64,000 nucleotides of DNA, from assembly GCF_905404315.1 (NCBI RefSeq), contig NC_066301.1:5208001-5272000 (forward strand), read 5' to 3'. The notes below the pieces were generated by a model, which had not been told where the DNA came from, did no database searches, and saw nothing but the letters and a program-made list of their open reading frames with translations. Each line of letters opens with the position of its first letter. Positions within the stretch are counted from its first letter, which is position 1. A program made the translations under genes and the position numbers. This document shows, one piece after another, positions 53,855 through 64,000 of the stretch. This DNA is from Leptidea sinapis. Its lineage: Eukaryota; Arthropoda; Insecta; Lepidoptera; Pieridae.

Positions 53855-53985
53855 CAAGCCGTGGAATGAGCTTCCATAAGCTGTGTTTCCGGGTCGATAC
53901 GACATAGGTACATTAAAAAAAAAGCGCGAACACCTTCCCTAAGGGTTACGGTCCTGTGATTCGTGTGGTGTGGCACGTTTTGACC
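53855..53985 (+). repeat. LINE-D 3' fragment
   Basis: GCCGTGGAATGAGCTTCCAT, GTGTTTCCGGGTCGATACG and AAAAGCGCGAACACCTTCCC, in sense orientation. No tail. Confidence 0.75.
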
Positions 53986-55904
53986 TTTAGGTACGGCCTT
54001 ACAAATAAAATTGGCATAAAGTTATAACTAAGCATAAACCAAGAATATGTAAAATGATTACAAATAGACATTTTGCTTACGAATGGTTTGTTCAGACGAA
54101 TAATGATTCCCGCGTTTATTTGCATGGCAGCTTGTCATTCGGAAAACTTCAGAATTATCATTGTATTGACAGTGTTGTCAACGATATTGTTAACATTTTG
54201 CATATTCTTTGTTTATCATCAGTTTTATCTTTATACCAAATTTATTTGTAGGGCCGTTAGCATTCAGAGCTCGAAGTTAATTTAAAGCCACAGTTAGATG
54301 TACATACTATGAGATGACGTGTCTTTTAATAGCATTTTATTTTATTTTAAAGGGGGCATGCAGTGATGACCTGTGTAGTAAGAACCTCCGCTTATGAAAC
54401 ACTTGCGTTGTCGGGAGTGAGACTATGCTCCAAGCTTAGCGATCATCTCTAAGTCGCACCGGTTCAGGAATACTCTACCTGGCAAATGATTCAAAGTGGC
54501 TGTTAGAGGCAAGAATTGATTGAGGGACGCTTTGTATTTTTAAGTTGTTATGGGTGCAGCCGAATTGTATCGGCTTGTGAAGAAGCCGCTGTGCTTCGTT
54601 TGGTCTGTGGCATATCCACAGCCAGCCATTCAGAATGTCACCAGATGCTCTATCTCTGTGGTATAACTTTGATAATCCCGCCCTAGATGTACACCTCCAG
54701 GGTCTGTATGATGGATGACTAGGGCTCTCCAGTTGTAAAGACAAGATTGTGTTGACTCAAGGCAAATGGAGAAGGTGGTTCAAACAGCGCCCATTCATCA
54801 TGAAATTAGTTAAATTATATCCAAAGAAGGCTGGTACATCATATTCACCATCGACTATTCAAACGTATCGATGAGTTAAGATAAAATTTTATTCAGCAAC
54901 CAAAACATTTTTAAATAATAAAATTTAAATTACAGTTTCTGTTTGTAACATAAAAATAGCGATATTTGTCAAAATTTATATGTTTTTCGTCTGTTTATCT
55001 GATTATTCCCGCTAAGCTTGTACCCGACTGCATTTTTGAGAGAAAACTGACGTGCTATATCCAAAAAAAATCTGAAATACTTTAATGAGTACATTTATGT
55101 TGAGCAGAAAGTATCTATGTTTTTCTTATACAGTTTTCTGAGAAGGGCGGTGATGGCCATATCGGAAGCTACGAGATTAAGAGAAAAGTAGTGAATGGAG
55201 TCATGCCCTCGATTTATAAGAAACCAATAACTCTTTTAAATTTCTTGAACTTTAGACGGATATCGACCCGAATGATTTTTCAAAAAATGTACACGCTCCC
55301 TTATTGATCCAATGGACTCTGTTGCTGATAAGGATGTTTGCAAAGAATTCTTATAATTAATGTCTTGTGTGATAACTTTATAACAGAGCACTAAACAGCG
55401 GTCTCTTCAGGCAGCAAACAGTAGGTTAATGGAGTAACTTAGGCTTAAAAATAATTAAATGTGTTAGTGTTATGACACATTAAACAAAATTATTCTATCA
55501 ACGTGTATCAAAGTTGTAATCGTAGGCGGCTGTGTATGTATCCTTCATAAATTAGATTAATTAAATGACGTCAGCCTAATGCCTACCGCCTTAGGTCAAA
55601 CGCAGAGTATAGTTGTAATAAAGAAAACAGTTTCCGTGAATGTAATTAGCCGTGAGCCCCCTTTGATTAGCTCGGGCTCCGGAGTTAGGGCTGGGGGCTC
55701 TGTGCGGGACATATGTCGCGCGCATACCTTCTTGTTATTGATGTTCAGACATTTGTCACCGTCTGGTTACGACTATCATAGAAATGTTATAAATCTAAAT
55801 GTTTACATTTATTGAAGTGAAAATTGTGTAATGGAAAAAATAATAGACTACAAGAGGAACTTTGGGAGCTGTTGACTCGTCAAATGCAAGAACGAGTGAT
55901 AATT
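53986..55904. other. Mostly unclassified, two GC-richer patches
   Basis: The first patch, 54350-54780, is open for 89 codons on the minus strand (54475-54744) with no domain I recognise; a decayed transposon ORF is possible. The second, 55565-55745, contains GAGCCCCCTTTGATTAGCTC and CGGGACATATGTCGCGCGC and is open for 78 codons on the plus strand. No repeat partner in the window for either. Confidence 0.35.
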
Positions 55905-56095
55905 GACACACTCGCACAAAATATCAAGTCGCAAATTAGTAATGTAACGCATAACCTGTCCTATATCCTAGACAATGACTATATTTTATAATACAATACA
56001 CATGCTTTAACATACATTAAATATATAAATAACTGACTCGGAAGAAAACTTTACCTACTATTCATCATACGAACGGTTTCGTCTATGTGGGGCGT
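55905..56095 (-). repeat. tRNA-derived SINE, 3' part
   Basis: AATTGACACACTCGCACAAA, CATGCTTTAACATACATTAA and ACTGACTCGGAAGAAAAC follow the SINE body order of 29248. The tRNA head is degraded after about 56080. Confidence 0.7.
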
Positions 56096-56121
56096 CAAAT
56101 TAGCGATAATCAAATAGGTTT

Positions 56122-56185
56122 TTTTTTATGGAATAGGAGGACAAACGAGCGTACGGGTCATCTGGTGTTAAGTGATCATACATGT
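56122..56185 (-). repeat. LINE-D 3' terminal fragment
   Basis: T-run, ATGGAATAGGAGGACAAACG, AGCGTACGGGTCATCTGGTG and TTAAGTGATCA. Only the last ~60 bp. Confidence 0.75.
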
Positions 56186-57159
56186 TGTTGTTTTTGCCAC
56201 TTCTTATTGTCTTAAGCAGCTTTATAAATCAATTGTTTTTTTTCGGACCTACAAACAAAAATATTTCACTTTGATACGCAACTCTCAAAGAACACTGAAT
56301 TAAAACCTATTATTAATAAAAAATAAACCAATACTTTTTATTATCAACAACATACACCCATAACTTGACATAGTATTTGATATAAACATTCCTATATGTT
56401 CTGGATATAAAAAGTAACTCAATGAAAATCATTTCATTCACTTCTGAGTACTGATAAATTATCAATGATAAGAAATACCTTCAGTGCTTTGGTACACGTA
56501 ATGGATAGACTTTGAAATGTTTAGACGCAGCAATTGTCAGATCAGTTCATATTTTTATTCGGCTGGATATTCATATTTCAATCTTTTTAGTCGTATTAAA
56601 ACTAAGTAAGTAAAATGGTAATTCAGTAATTTAAAAGAAATATTTGTAGTGACTATTCAAAAGCGCTTAGTTTTTTCCTAATTGAATAAACTTTATTTGA
56701 ATTTGACTTTGACATGAGCACCTTCAAAATAGTGCGTTAATGTACCTTGAATATCAGCAATGACTGTGGAAGCAAGGAAGCGTGGTTATAGGTCATAAAT
56801 TACCATAAGGTATCCTCATGTGTGCTGTTGATACTGTACAAAATACTGTATGTGCAGTGTTTGTCTAGGGCATATATACCTACACTTTTCTTAAAAATAT
56901 TCTTGAATGGTGTCGGCGTGAATGCCCATGAGACATTCTATTATTACAACTCAGGGTGCGCTATCAGAAGATGAGTTTTAAGATCAGTTAAGAACAAAAC
57001 ACTTGAAAGCGTTAGTCCAAGATTCATTACTAAGTTATTCAAAGAATTATTTCAACTTAATAGACACCTTTGCAGTGACATAAAGAGTAACCTAACTTGT
57101 TTTTTGAAAGAATGAGTATAAATCAAGATGCAAGCTGTCAAGGAGCGGAAGAAACAGCA
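56186..57159. other. Stretch with nothing recognised
   Basis: A LINE-type terminus (GAATAAACTTTATTTGAATT, about 56683-56720) is the only hint of an element. Confidence 0.35.
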
Positions 57160-57360
57160 TCCTGTTAATATTATAAATGTGAAAGTTTGTATGTCTGTAT
57201 TATGTTTGAACTTCTTTAACGCAAAAACTACTGAATGGATTTTGATGAAACTTTACAATAATATAGCTAACACGCCAGAATAACACATAGGCAATTATTT
57301 ATAAAACTATCGCGTGAATTATACTTTATATGGCAAAACAACGTTTGCCGGGTCAGCTAG
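57160..57360 (+). mobile_element. Non-autonomous Helitron, complete, short copy (subfamily 2)
   Basis: It starts TCCTGTTAATATTATAAATG after A (57159) and ends CGTTTGCCGGGTCAGCTAG (57360) before T. GGCAAA (57332-57337) and TTTGCC (57344-57349) form the terminal hairpin. It is about 110 bp shorter than the 27995 copy through loss of the centre. Confidence 0.9.
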
Positions 57361-57516
57361 TAAGTATATAAACGCAAAAGTCACACAAGCCTTCTGATCA
57401 GATGCTGTAAAAATTTCGACTATGACTTATAAGTCATATATGACGGCTTACCAGATACAGTATTCTGACAGAATTACGGACGGTCTGATATCGGCGTCTT
57501 AATAGTAGGGTTTCTG

Positions 57517-57756
57517 TTGACTACCCTTTTAAACGGAACCCTTGCAACAAGTTATGAAAATAAATGTTATTTTGTCACGCAGCTCCATCTGAATGTTTGT
57601 AGGTCCATAGTTACAGTACTGACACAGCAGCGGTATGTAACACCTGTTATTAACAGTCAGTTGAAGAAATTTGAAGCAATTAGGCACAAATTGCTAGGAA
57701 TTGATAACGTGCGTTGGCAGTTGCTACAGACAGCAATATATAATATAGATAGATAG
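57517..57756 (+). other. Open frame, unrecognised
   Basis: 79 codons from ATG, including INSQLKKFEAIRHKLLGIDN. Composition is plausible for coding, but there is no domain, no splice sites and no neighbour to support it. Confidence 0.2.
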
Positions 57757-58029
57757 GTCATGATCCTACATTAAAAGGAACTTATGAAGGGCTGTCAATT
57801 TTCAAGATTAACAATAAGTATTTTTTTTTGCATTTTGGTCGGTTGGATTCCCAGGCGAGGCAAGTGATTCTTGGAAAATCTTTGAATGCAGAATTGGCTG
57901 GCTTTTAGAAATAACATGAAGTCTTCTTTCAGTAAAATGCCCTATCTGCGATATTTAAGGTGCTTTCCCTTCGTGTCCCGTGAATTTGGGACGCCCTATA
58001 TATGTATGGATATATACATATTTATGTAT
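57757..58029. other. Stretch with nothing recognised
   Basis: Spacer before the LINE-C copy. Nothing seen. Confidence 0.3.
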
Positions 58030-58415
58030 TTATAATCGCTTATAAAATGCTCACAGAATACCTTTATTTATTTATGGTGTATGTGGATGATGCAGCTACT
58101 GTACTCAACTAACTTTTGTATTAATTTACATTTACTTTTTTGTCTTACTCGTGTAAGAAATTGACTATTTGACGTTTGAGTGTGTGTCTTGCATCATTTT
58201 ACATAATATATTGTAATTTGAAATGATTTGTAAATCGATGTACTTAAATGTAAATCTCGATATAAAAGAGTGGCAATGAGTTTCTTGCTACTTCTTCTCA
58301 TTAGCTCAACCCTTTACGAAGTAGCGGTAGATTCAATAAGAAAAAAATTTTTTTTTTGACATTCATAATGTCATTTCCGTGACCTACGTGAATAAACTGA
58401 TTTTGATTTGATTTG
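58030..58415 (+). repeat. LINE-C 3' UTR
   Basis: Same motif order as 19165-19497, with a ~45-bp insertion near 58070-58110. It ends CTGATTTTGATTTGATTTG. Confidence 0.85.
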
Positions 58416-58904
58416 TAATAGTCACCGATGATGTATCTTCATCCAGAAATGATTTTTACCATTATATGGATTTTTCTTCAAGGGTAAACTTAAAGCATGC
58501 TGAGTATTTTATTAAAAAACATAACATGTAAAAAAACAATTCTTGCAACTGAGTTTTTGTAAAGTAAAAAGTTGTGAGATTTTAGTACATACTTCCTTCT
58601 GTCTTAAGATAATATGTAAGTAGTTATTTGGTTTCAAGATTTTTTGCTAAACTTTCATATTAGTTTCTTGATAAATTGCAGTGAATCATATTTTGTCCCA
58701 AATACGCTCACAGCTCGTACTATTTTTGTGAAGCATATAGTGTAAATTTTAATCATATTCATATTTTGTGCACGTCAGTTGGAATGTTTAAAAACCAAAT
58801 ACATACATACAAGCATTGAAATCATACTTAATACCTTTTATATTATTTAAAATTTATAGTTTATTGATCTTTTTCACTCTCTTTTTTGTATCTATTACAT
58901 TTTA
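58416..58904. other. AT-rich stretch, nothing recognised
   Basis: No supported feature. Confidence 0.3.
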
Positions 58905-59212
58905 CGACACGCCACAAGTTAGGATATCATCCCCACCATCTGGATGTGTGGCGGTCCACCACAGTGCGGTTTTCAAGGAGCTTTCTCCCTCGTACTACAA
59001 AGCTGTGGAATGAGCTTCCTTGTGCGGTGTTTCCGGGACGATAAGACATGGGTACCTTCAAAAAAAGCGTGTGCACCTTCCTTAAAGGCAGGCAACGCTC
59101 TTGTGATTCCTCTGGTGTTGCAAGAGAATGTGGGCGGCGGTGATCACTTACAGTGATGAATACCAGGTGACCTAGTGACCCGTACGCTCGTTTGTCCTCC
59201 TATTCCATAAAA
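58905..59212 (+). repeat. LINE-D 3' end with complete tail
   Basis: A good reference for the LINE-D terminus: CACGCCACAAGTTAGGATAT, TGGATGTGTGGCGGTCC, AAGCTGTGGAATGAGCTTCC, GGTGTTGCAAGAGAATGTGG and GTGATCACTTA. The end is CGCTCGTTTGTCCTCCTATT and CCATAAAAAAAA. A small duplication in the tail repeats the GGTGACC words. Confidence 0.9.
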
Positions 59213-59914
59213 AAAATATCCTTGTTATATTTAGCTTTCTCAATTTTTATAATTAATAAATTGTGGTTAACGGTGCTGGTGGCACATTTAGTATTACCCT
59301 ATAATGTACTTTAGTTAGTAAGGTCTAATGTTTCTCTGTTTGTTTACCTCAATAAATAAAATAAAACTATTAATAGAACGTTATTTACATCAAACTTTAA
59401 CCCAAGATCCGCAGAAGCTTTAAGATAGTTAACACTTAAGTCGGAATAAATATGAGAGTTGCAAGCCCGCATCCGGAATCCAAGTTGGTGCGAACTCAAA
59501 ACTTGGAGGAATATTTGCTTTACACTTTCCCTTTCGGGTGAAATCTTGGAAACTTCTTCATTTTCCGTATTTTTATCTTGTTGAAATTACTCGCTCATTT
59601 TACGATGTACTTAATTTGAGTAATCGTTTTTTAAGAATATTGCTATTGTTTGGACTTGTTTTTTTTATATTTAGGTACAATATATTCAATGTTAATAAGC
59701 AGACCAAACATACATCATGCTACTTAAGTAAGCAAAGAAACAAAACTGCTAATGATAATGTGGAAGTGAAATTACATTCAATTTCAAAATAGACAAATTT
59801 AGTTAAAAAGTTTTGTAAATCCAAATGTGCATGCCTTAAGCGCTTATATTATACGAAATTTTTTTTATGAGGGTATGATCATTCAAAAATTTTCAACTAC
59901 CATTCCTTGGCTAA
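59213..59914. other. Stretch with nothing recognised
   Basis: The open frame 59538-59792 is A/T-driven and has no domain. Confidence 0.3.
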
Positions 59915-60290
59915 AAAAAGCATAAAAGGTATTTATTTTCTCAAAATTGATTCCTTTAGAATTCTTTTTGATGTCATTTCTAATATACTAGATACTACTA
60001 CCGCTTCGGAAACAAATGGCGGTCTGAGAGAGAAGAAGCGGCGCAAGAAACTCTCCCACCATTCTTTTTATTTGCGCTCTTTTCAATAAAAATATACAAT
60101 ATTGTATAGTCATTTCTATCGCTATAAAATAATCATAATCTAGTCCCAGGCTGTCCGATCACTTAGATATCCAGCTGTGGAGTAATAGGATTTACGACAA
60201 AGCCATTTTTTTTAAAACATTTAAATTTATTTAAAGATAATGCCTGAACAGTGGCTGGGACTTTATTATAAAAGTGTATAACATTTGTAG
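59915..60290 (-). repeat. LINE-B 3' end
   Basis: The complement of the LINE-B 3' UTR plus the last part of its coding region, colinear with 34303-34680. It ends at about 60290 in the segment encoding FYNK. Confidence 0.85.
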
Positions 60291-60332
60291 TTTAAAAACA
60301 GACAAATTTTTACTAATACTTATACAACCTTA

Positions 60333-60500
60333 CTAGCTGACCCGACAGACGTTGTTCTGTTATGAACAGAATAAATAAAACTCTTGCGGGTGGAATTTCG
60401 TAAAATCCGTATATTATATATTATATTATATTATATTATATTTCTACTAAATTTCAAGTCTCTACGCCTTATGGTGCCGGAGATATCGTGATGGGTGGAA
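60333..60500 (-). mobile_element. Helitron-like 3' end
   Basis: On the minus strand it ends CAACGTCTGTCGGGTCAGCTAG-type, with CTAG at 60336-60333 before T. The body is unlike the other subfamilies and includes an (ATATT)n run at about 60412-60442. The 5' end is not found. Confidence 0.6.
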
Positions 60501-60599
60501 ATCACTTAAACGAAAAATTAAAATAAGCCTTTATTGCTGTTATTTTGAACTTAACTAACAGAACATATTAAAAGTTTAATAAAGGTAACAAAATATAAT

Positions 60600-60790
60600 T
60601 ATACAAATGATTTGGACGTGTTGTCTCGCCATCTGGCACGAGACAACACGTCCTGAGGATGCCTCGTGTAGAGGCGAAACACGTGTCGAATTGTTTTAAA
60701 GACAAATATTGGCGGAATTAACACTAAAGAAAACTTAAATCATTTGTATACTTATGGATTTCCGCAAAGTAACGCCTAATTCAATAATTT
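60600..60790. mobile_element. Foldback element copy C
   Basis: A short left arm (ATACAAATGATTT joined directly to GGACGTGTTGTCTCG) has lost about 85 bp relative to copy B. The right arm is complete to TCCGCAAAGTAACGCCTAAT. The GGACGTGTTGTCTCG / CGAGACAACACGTCC pair forms a tight hairpin around CCATCTGGCA. Confidence 0.85.
60641..60697 (+). ncRNA. Hammerhead-ribozyme-like motif, copy C
   Basis: Stem I pairs AGACAA (60641-60646) with UUGUUU (60691-60696), and UC (60651-60652) with GA (60688-60689). The internal loop CACG/A lies between them. CUGAGGA is at 60653-60659. Stem II pairs GCCUC (60661-60665) with GAGGC (60671-60675) around GUGUA. GAAA is at 60676-60679. Stem III is a two-pair stem with loop ACGU. 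GUC would be cut after 60687. U60660 is an extra base. A competing hairpin with the left arm could mask stem I. Inference from base pairing only. Confidence 0.45.
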
Positions 60791-60827
60791 TTCTAAAATA
60801 TAATTAACTTAAACTATCTAGGTGTTA

Positions 60828-60960
60828 TCGTTGGCATTCGGTTGTTCTCTCCTTGTAACAGCTTGTCTTTCGACAAAGGCCTCCTCTAAGGCTTTCCACT
60901 TGTCTCGTATCTTTAGCTATACGTAACCATTCTGGGCCCGCTGTTTTCACGTATAAATCA
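60828..60960 (-). repeat. LINE C-terminal fragment (RTE-like)
   Basis: On the minus strand it encodes IRDKWKALEEAFVERQAVTR and a stop at about 60829. The DKW(K/R)-LEEA pattern resembles the C-terminus of RTE-type LINE ORFs. Single copy in the window. Confidence 0.5.
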
Positions 60961-61474
60961 CTGAAATATATAAACTTAAATTTATATTTTACTATCTGAT
61001 AATAACGATAATTTTACGAATAACGTCAATAAAACAGAAAGAAAAGAAAAGAAAATATTAATTTGAATGATGATTAAACCGATGAATTTGTTAAAAAAGT
61101 CAAAAATAATATGAGAAATTTATTTTTCCAATTAAATTTCTTGTGAAATTTTCTGTGAATATAATTTATTTTTATACGAATGCAACGATCCCATGCAATT
61201 TAGGTTGACAGTCAATGAAATTATGGATGAAAGTTGAATTTTCTGGGAGATAACCTTTTTAATGTAAAATAATTGTAATAGTTCTGAAGCGTTAAATTTT
61301 TTATGTAATATCAATTTTGTGTATGATAGCGCAATCAAAGAATATTGTATTTAACCCCATAAATGCTAGTATTAGTATACTAAAAAATAAAGCAACTCGT
61401 GTGAAATTATTTCCTTACCATTCCAAAATATTCAAAAGTAAACAACGTTAAATATTAAATTACTAGTGAAAGAC
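60961..61474. other. AT-rich stretch, nothing recognised
   Basis: No supported feature. Confidence 0.3.
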
Positions 61475-61735
61475 TCCATTTCACAGGATGCCGGCTAGAT
61501 TATGGGTACCACAAGAGTAATGTGTAAGCATTTCTGTGTTTCGTTCTGAAGGGCGCCGTAGCTAGTGAAATTACTGGGCAAATAAGACTTAACGCCTTGT
61601 CTCAAGTTGACGAGTGCAGTTGTAGGGCCGCTCAGAATTTTTTTTGGGTTTTTCAAGAATCCTGGGACTGCATTGTAATGGACAGGGCGTATCAAATTAC
61701 CATCAGCTGAACGTCCTGCTCGTCTCGTCCCAATT
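61475..61735 (+). repeat. R290 SINE-like repeat
   Basis: From CATTTCACAGGATGCCGGCT to CTGCTCGTCTCGTCCCAATT. About 25 bp are missing after GGTACCACAA. It lies next to a Helitron 3' end. Confidence 0.85.
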
Positions 61736-61740
61736 TTTAT

Positions 61741-61778
61741 TATTTATATAGTAATACAACGTTTGCTGGGCCAGCTAG
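61741..61778 (+). mobile_element. Helitron-like 3' terminus
   Basis: AGTAATACAACGTTTGCTGG and GCCAGCTAG, then T. Only the terminus remains to the right of R290, so the R290 may have inserted into a Helitron or captured its end. Confidence 0.65.
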
Positions 61779-62303
61779 TTACTAATATAAAAGAAGAAAT
61801 ATTTAAGAAGTTTCTCGAAGTGTCGCGACGCAATTTACCAATTGACTCGAAACTTATCGAAACTTGAACTAATATCTATTTAATGTGGCGCACGCCCTTC
61901 GTAGTGTCGAGTGACGTGCTCACTGCCCATAATGTCGGAGCTGCCCTGACACCTTAATGGTTTCCCGATTGCCAGAGACAATAGAAGAATAGGGTTCTTT
62001 GAATTATGGTTACGTTAAAGGTGACATCGCTAAGTGTACCAGGACTATATTGAAATGATAACGGTTATGTGCCCATTTTGAAATAACAAAGACCAATTTT
62101 ATTGGATGCATTTTTGAGAATTTGCCTAACGTTTTACAAGTTGTAAGTAAAGCTTTTATAAAAGTTTATTGAAAAATAGCTTATTCCCATTACAATTAAT
62201 TATAAGTAATTAATATACACAACCTTCAGAAATTTAAATACAAAACTTTTATTAACATTTACTACAAACTTTGATATTCTTGCGTCTGTTTATAGTTATT
62301 TAT
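61779..62303. other. Stretch with nothing recognised
   Basis: Slightly GC-richer at about 61880-61990. No assignment. Confidence 0.3.
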
Positions 62304-62390
62304 GCAACTGTTGTGTATTAAAACACGAATGTGGTTTGATAATAGTATCACATGAGTGTTTTAATACCTAATTGTCAACAGTTGCATACA
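62304..62390. repeat. Palindrome beside the 62.4-63.0 kb inverted repeat
   Basis: TGCAACTGTTG with TATTAAAACAC on the left pairs with GTGTTTTAATA and CAACAGTTGCA on the right, around a ~30-bp loop. Confidence 0.7.
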
Positions 62391-62395
62391 AGACT

Positions 62396-62999
62396 TTATC
62401 TACACCCAGAATATGAATCCTCTAAAAGATTCTGAAACAGTTAGCCTACTGCTAACACTAAAATACCAGTCCTAGTAGTAACCTAATATCATTCATTACT
62501 GATTATATACATAAAAACTAAGTATTAAAACAATTATTTATTTTAGTAGTAATTTACATTCATTACAATTACGTTACAATACTTAAAATTCACTCGAATA
62601 TTATGTTCTTTTGCAACGTTTAAAATAAATCGCTCATTTTTTGTAAACAAAACAATAAAAATGTCGGAGAAAAATGGCGGGGTTCGAATAACCTACTTTT
62701 TTTTTACGGCGCGCGACGTTCTGGTAGTGTGGAACGCGTGTAAACGAAAATATTCTTTTTTTGAAATTCATACAGATACCACGCATCGAGCAATAAGAAT
62801 GTGGCTGTCTGTTGAAACTCTTTGCGCATGAAGGGATCGAAAAAAAAACATAGGAGTGTTGTTATGAAATTCAGTACAACATTACAACACTCGTTTGGAT
62901 GATGTAATGGTTATTAGAACATTGGGTGTTTTAATGTTGGCAATAAGCTAACTGTTTCAGAATCTTTAATAGAGGATTTAAAGCATGGGTGTAGATAAA
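62396..62999. mobile_element. Element bounded by ~50-bp inverted repeats
   Basis: The left arm 62396-62445 (TTTATCTACACCCAGAATAT ... GATTCTGAAACAGTTAGC) pairs with the right arm 62947-62999 (GCTAACTGTTTCAGAATCTT ... GGGTGTAGATAAA). About 500 bp lie between, including a GC-richer patch at 62690-62750 (GGCGCGCGACGTTCTGG). No ORF. Probably a non-autonomous DNA element of unknown superfamily; no target-site duplication could be fixed. Confidence 0.6.
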
Positions 63000-63339
63000 A
63001 TATTTTTTATAAACTTTCTAAGGAGTACTTATGTAATATTTCAAGCAAAGACTTTTGTTGCTGTTATAATTGACAGATATGGAAGAGTGTTCTTCAATTA
63101 ATAAAAGGTCATGTTCACTTTCTATCACTTTTCTTACTAATTAAATTTATTAATATCAATCAAAATTAATGAACCAAATTAATTAAGTTTAGTCAAGTTT
63201 CGTTAAATCTCAAACTTCCTGGAACATGTCACTGAACTCAATCAGAGTGAAATTTATTAAATCTAGCCATAGATATTATGTTTTCAAAGTATAGTATTCG
63301 TACCAAACCCATCAGCTATTTAGGGTATGTTCCGATATA

Positions 63340-64000
63340 CACTGCGAGCACTGCACAGTTCTATCACTGTAGAAAAATTCGTTCCGTTATGGACCAGTAT
63401 ACTGCCGCAGTAGGTACCCTAGAGAAATATATCAAGCCAGCCCACATTATAGCGCTCTACAAAGTGCAGGTCCGGCCACACATGGAGTATTCTGCCATCT
63501 CTGGTCTGGCGCACCCCAGTATCAGCTTGATCCATTTGACCGCGTGCAACGCAGAGCAGCTCGAATTGTCGGGGACCCAGTGCTCTGCGAACGGCTGGAT
63601 CACTTGGCGTTGCGTAGAGACGTCGCTTCATTGTGTGTCTTTTACCGCATTTATCACGGGGAGTGTTCCGAAGAGCTGTTTAACCTGATTCCTGCCACCG
63701 AATTCCACCTTCGCACGACACGCCACAAGTTAGGATATCATCCCCACCATCTGGATGTGTGACGGTCCTCCACAGTGCGGTTTTCAAGGAGCTTTCTTCC
63801 GCGTAATACAACGATGTGGAATCAGCTTCCTTGTGCGGTGTTTCTAGGACGATACGACATGGGTACCTTCAAGAAAAGTGCGTACACCTTCCTTAAAGGC
63901 CGGCAACGCTCTTGTGATTCCTCTGGTGTTGCAGGAGAGTGTGGGCGGCGGTGATCACTTAACACCAGGTGACCCGTACGCTCGTTTGTCCTCCTATTCC
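63340..64000 (+). repeat. LINE-D, longest copy, runs to the window edge
   Basis: It encodes, with one frameshift near 63492, IALYKVQVRPHMEY, then RVQRRAARIVGDPVLCERLD-like and RRDVASLCVFYRIYHGECSE. It continues with FHLRTTRHKLGYHPHHLDV and, after a stop at 63760, the FKKSAYTFLKG-like end. The tail GGCGGTGATCACTTAACACC reaches CCTCCTATTCC at 64000, so its A-tail lies outside the window. It has more 5' sequence than any other copy but still lacks the reverse-transcriptase catalytic region. Confidence 0.9.

Overview
This window looks like nuclear DNA from a moth or butterfly (Lepidoptera). It is AT-rich and intron-like, and is packed with decayed transposable elements. The diagnostic families are short Helitrons ending in a GGCAAA/TTTGCC hairpin plus GGGTCAGCTAG, tRNA-headed SINEs, several non-LTR retrotransposon (LINE) 3' ends, mariner remnants, and MITEs carrying the CCGACTTC motif. 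No rRNA gene, functional tRNA gene, CRISPR array, bacterial operon or virus was recognised. Most open frames here are repeat fragments, not genes.

The one host gene I recognise with good confidence is on the minus strand. Two coding exons (44560-44889 and 43084-43195) encode the N-terminus and helicase motif I of a FANCJ/BRIP1-type DNA helicase. Splice sites match and the phase is continuous across an intron that holds two repeats. Its promoter/5' UTR probably lies at 44890-45240. No later exon was found to the left. Weaker exon candidates, all minus strand, lie at 22154-22427 (cysteine- and N-glycosylation-rich), 37905-38085 (resembles an insect transposon-associated protein family) and 47771-47905 (a first-exon-like segment with an early stop).

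Layout. 0-2 kb: 304-bp tRNA-derived repeat units in tandem and in a head-to-head palindrome, plus a minus-strand LINE end. 2.7-10 kb: RTE-like tail, SINE, R290 repeat (my name for the ~290-bp SINE-like family), a mariner with its centre deleted, Helitron pieces and a LINE end. 10-20 kb: a MITE with ~48-bp inverted repeats, a LINE copy inverted in the manner of twin priming, a SINE, a Helitron, two mariner remnants, a foldback element and LINE ends. 21-35 kb: dense R290, Helitron and SINE copies, with one Helitron carrying a nested LINE fragment. 36-42 kb: an inverted-repeat MITE, a perfect 26-nt inverted repeat 1.9 kb apart, one more 304-bp unit and a LINE. 43-46 kb: the FANCJ exons and two MITE-type elements. 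46-64 kb: further R290, LINE, SINE and Helitron copies, two more foldback elements, and a LINE running off the right edge.

The most striking structure is the foldback family (17.2, 52.7 and 60.6 kb). Each copy can be folded into a type I hammerhead-ribozyme-like core: CUGAGGA, a GCCUC/GAGGC stem, GAAAC, a very short stem III, GUC, and a stem I with an internal loop. Two copies keep the same core and the third is damaged. One extra U beside stem II is the main objection. This is inferred by eye and has not been tested.
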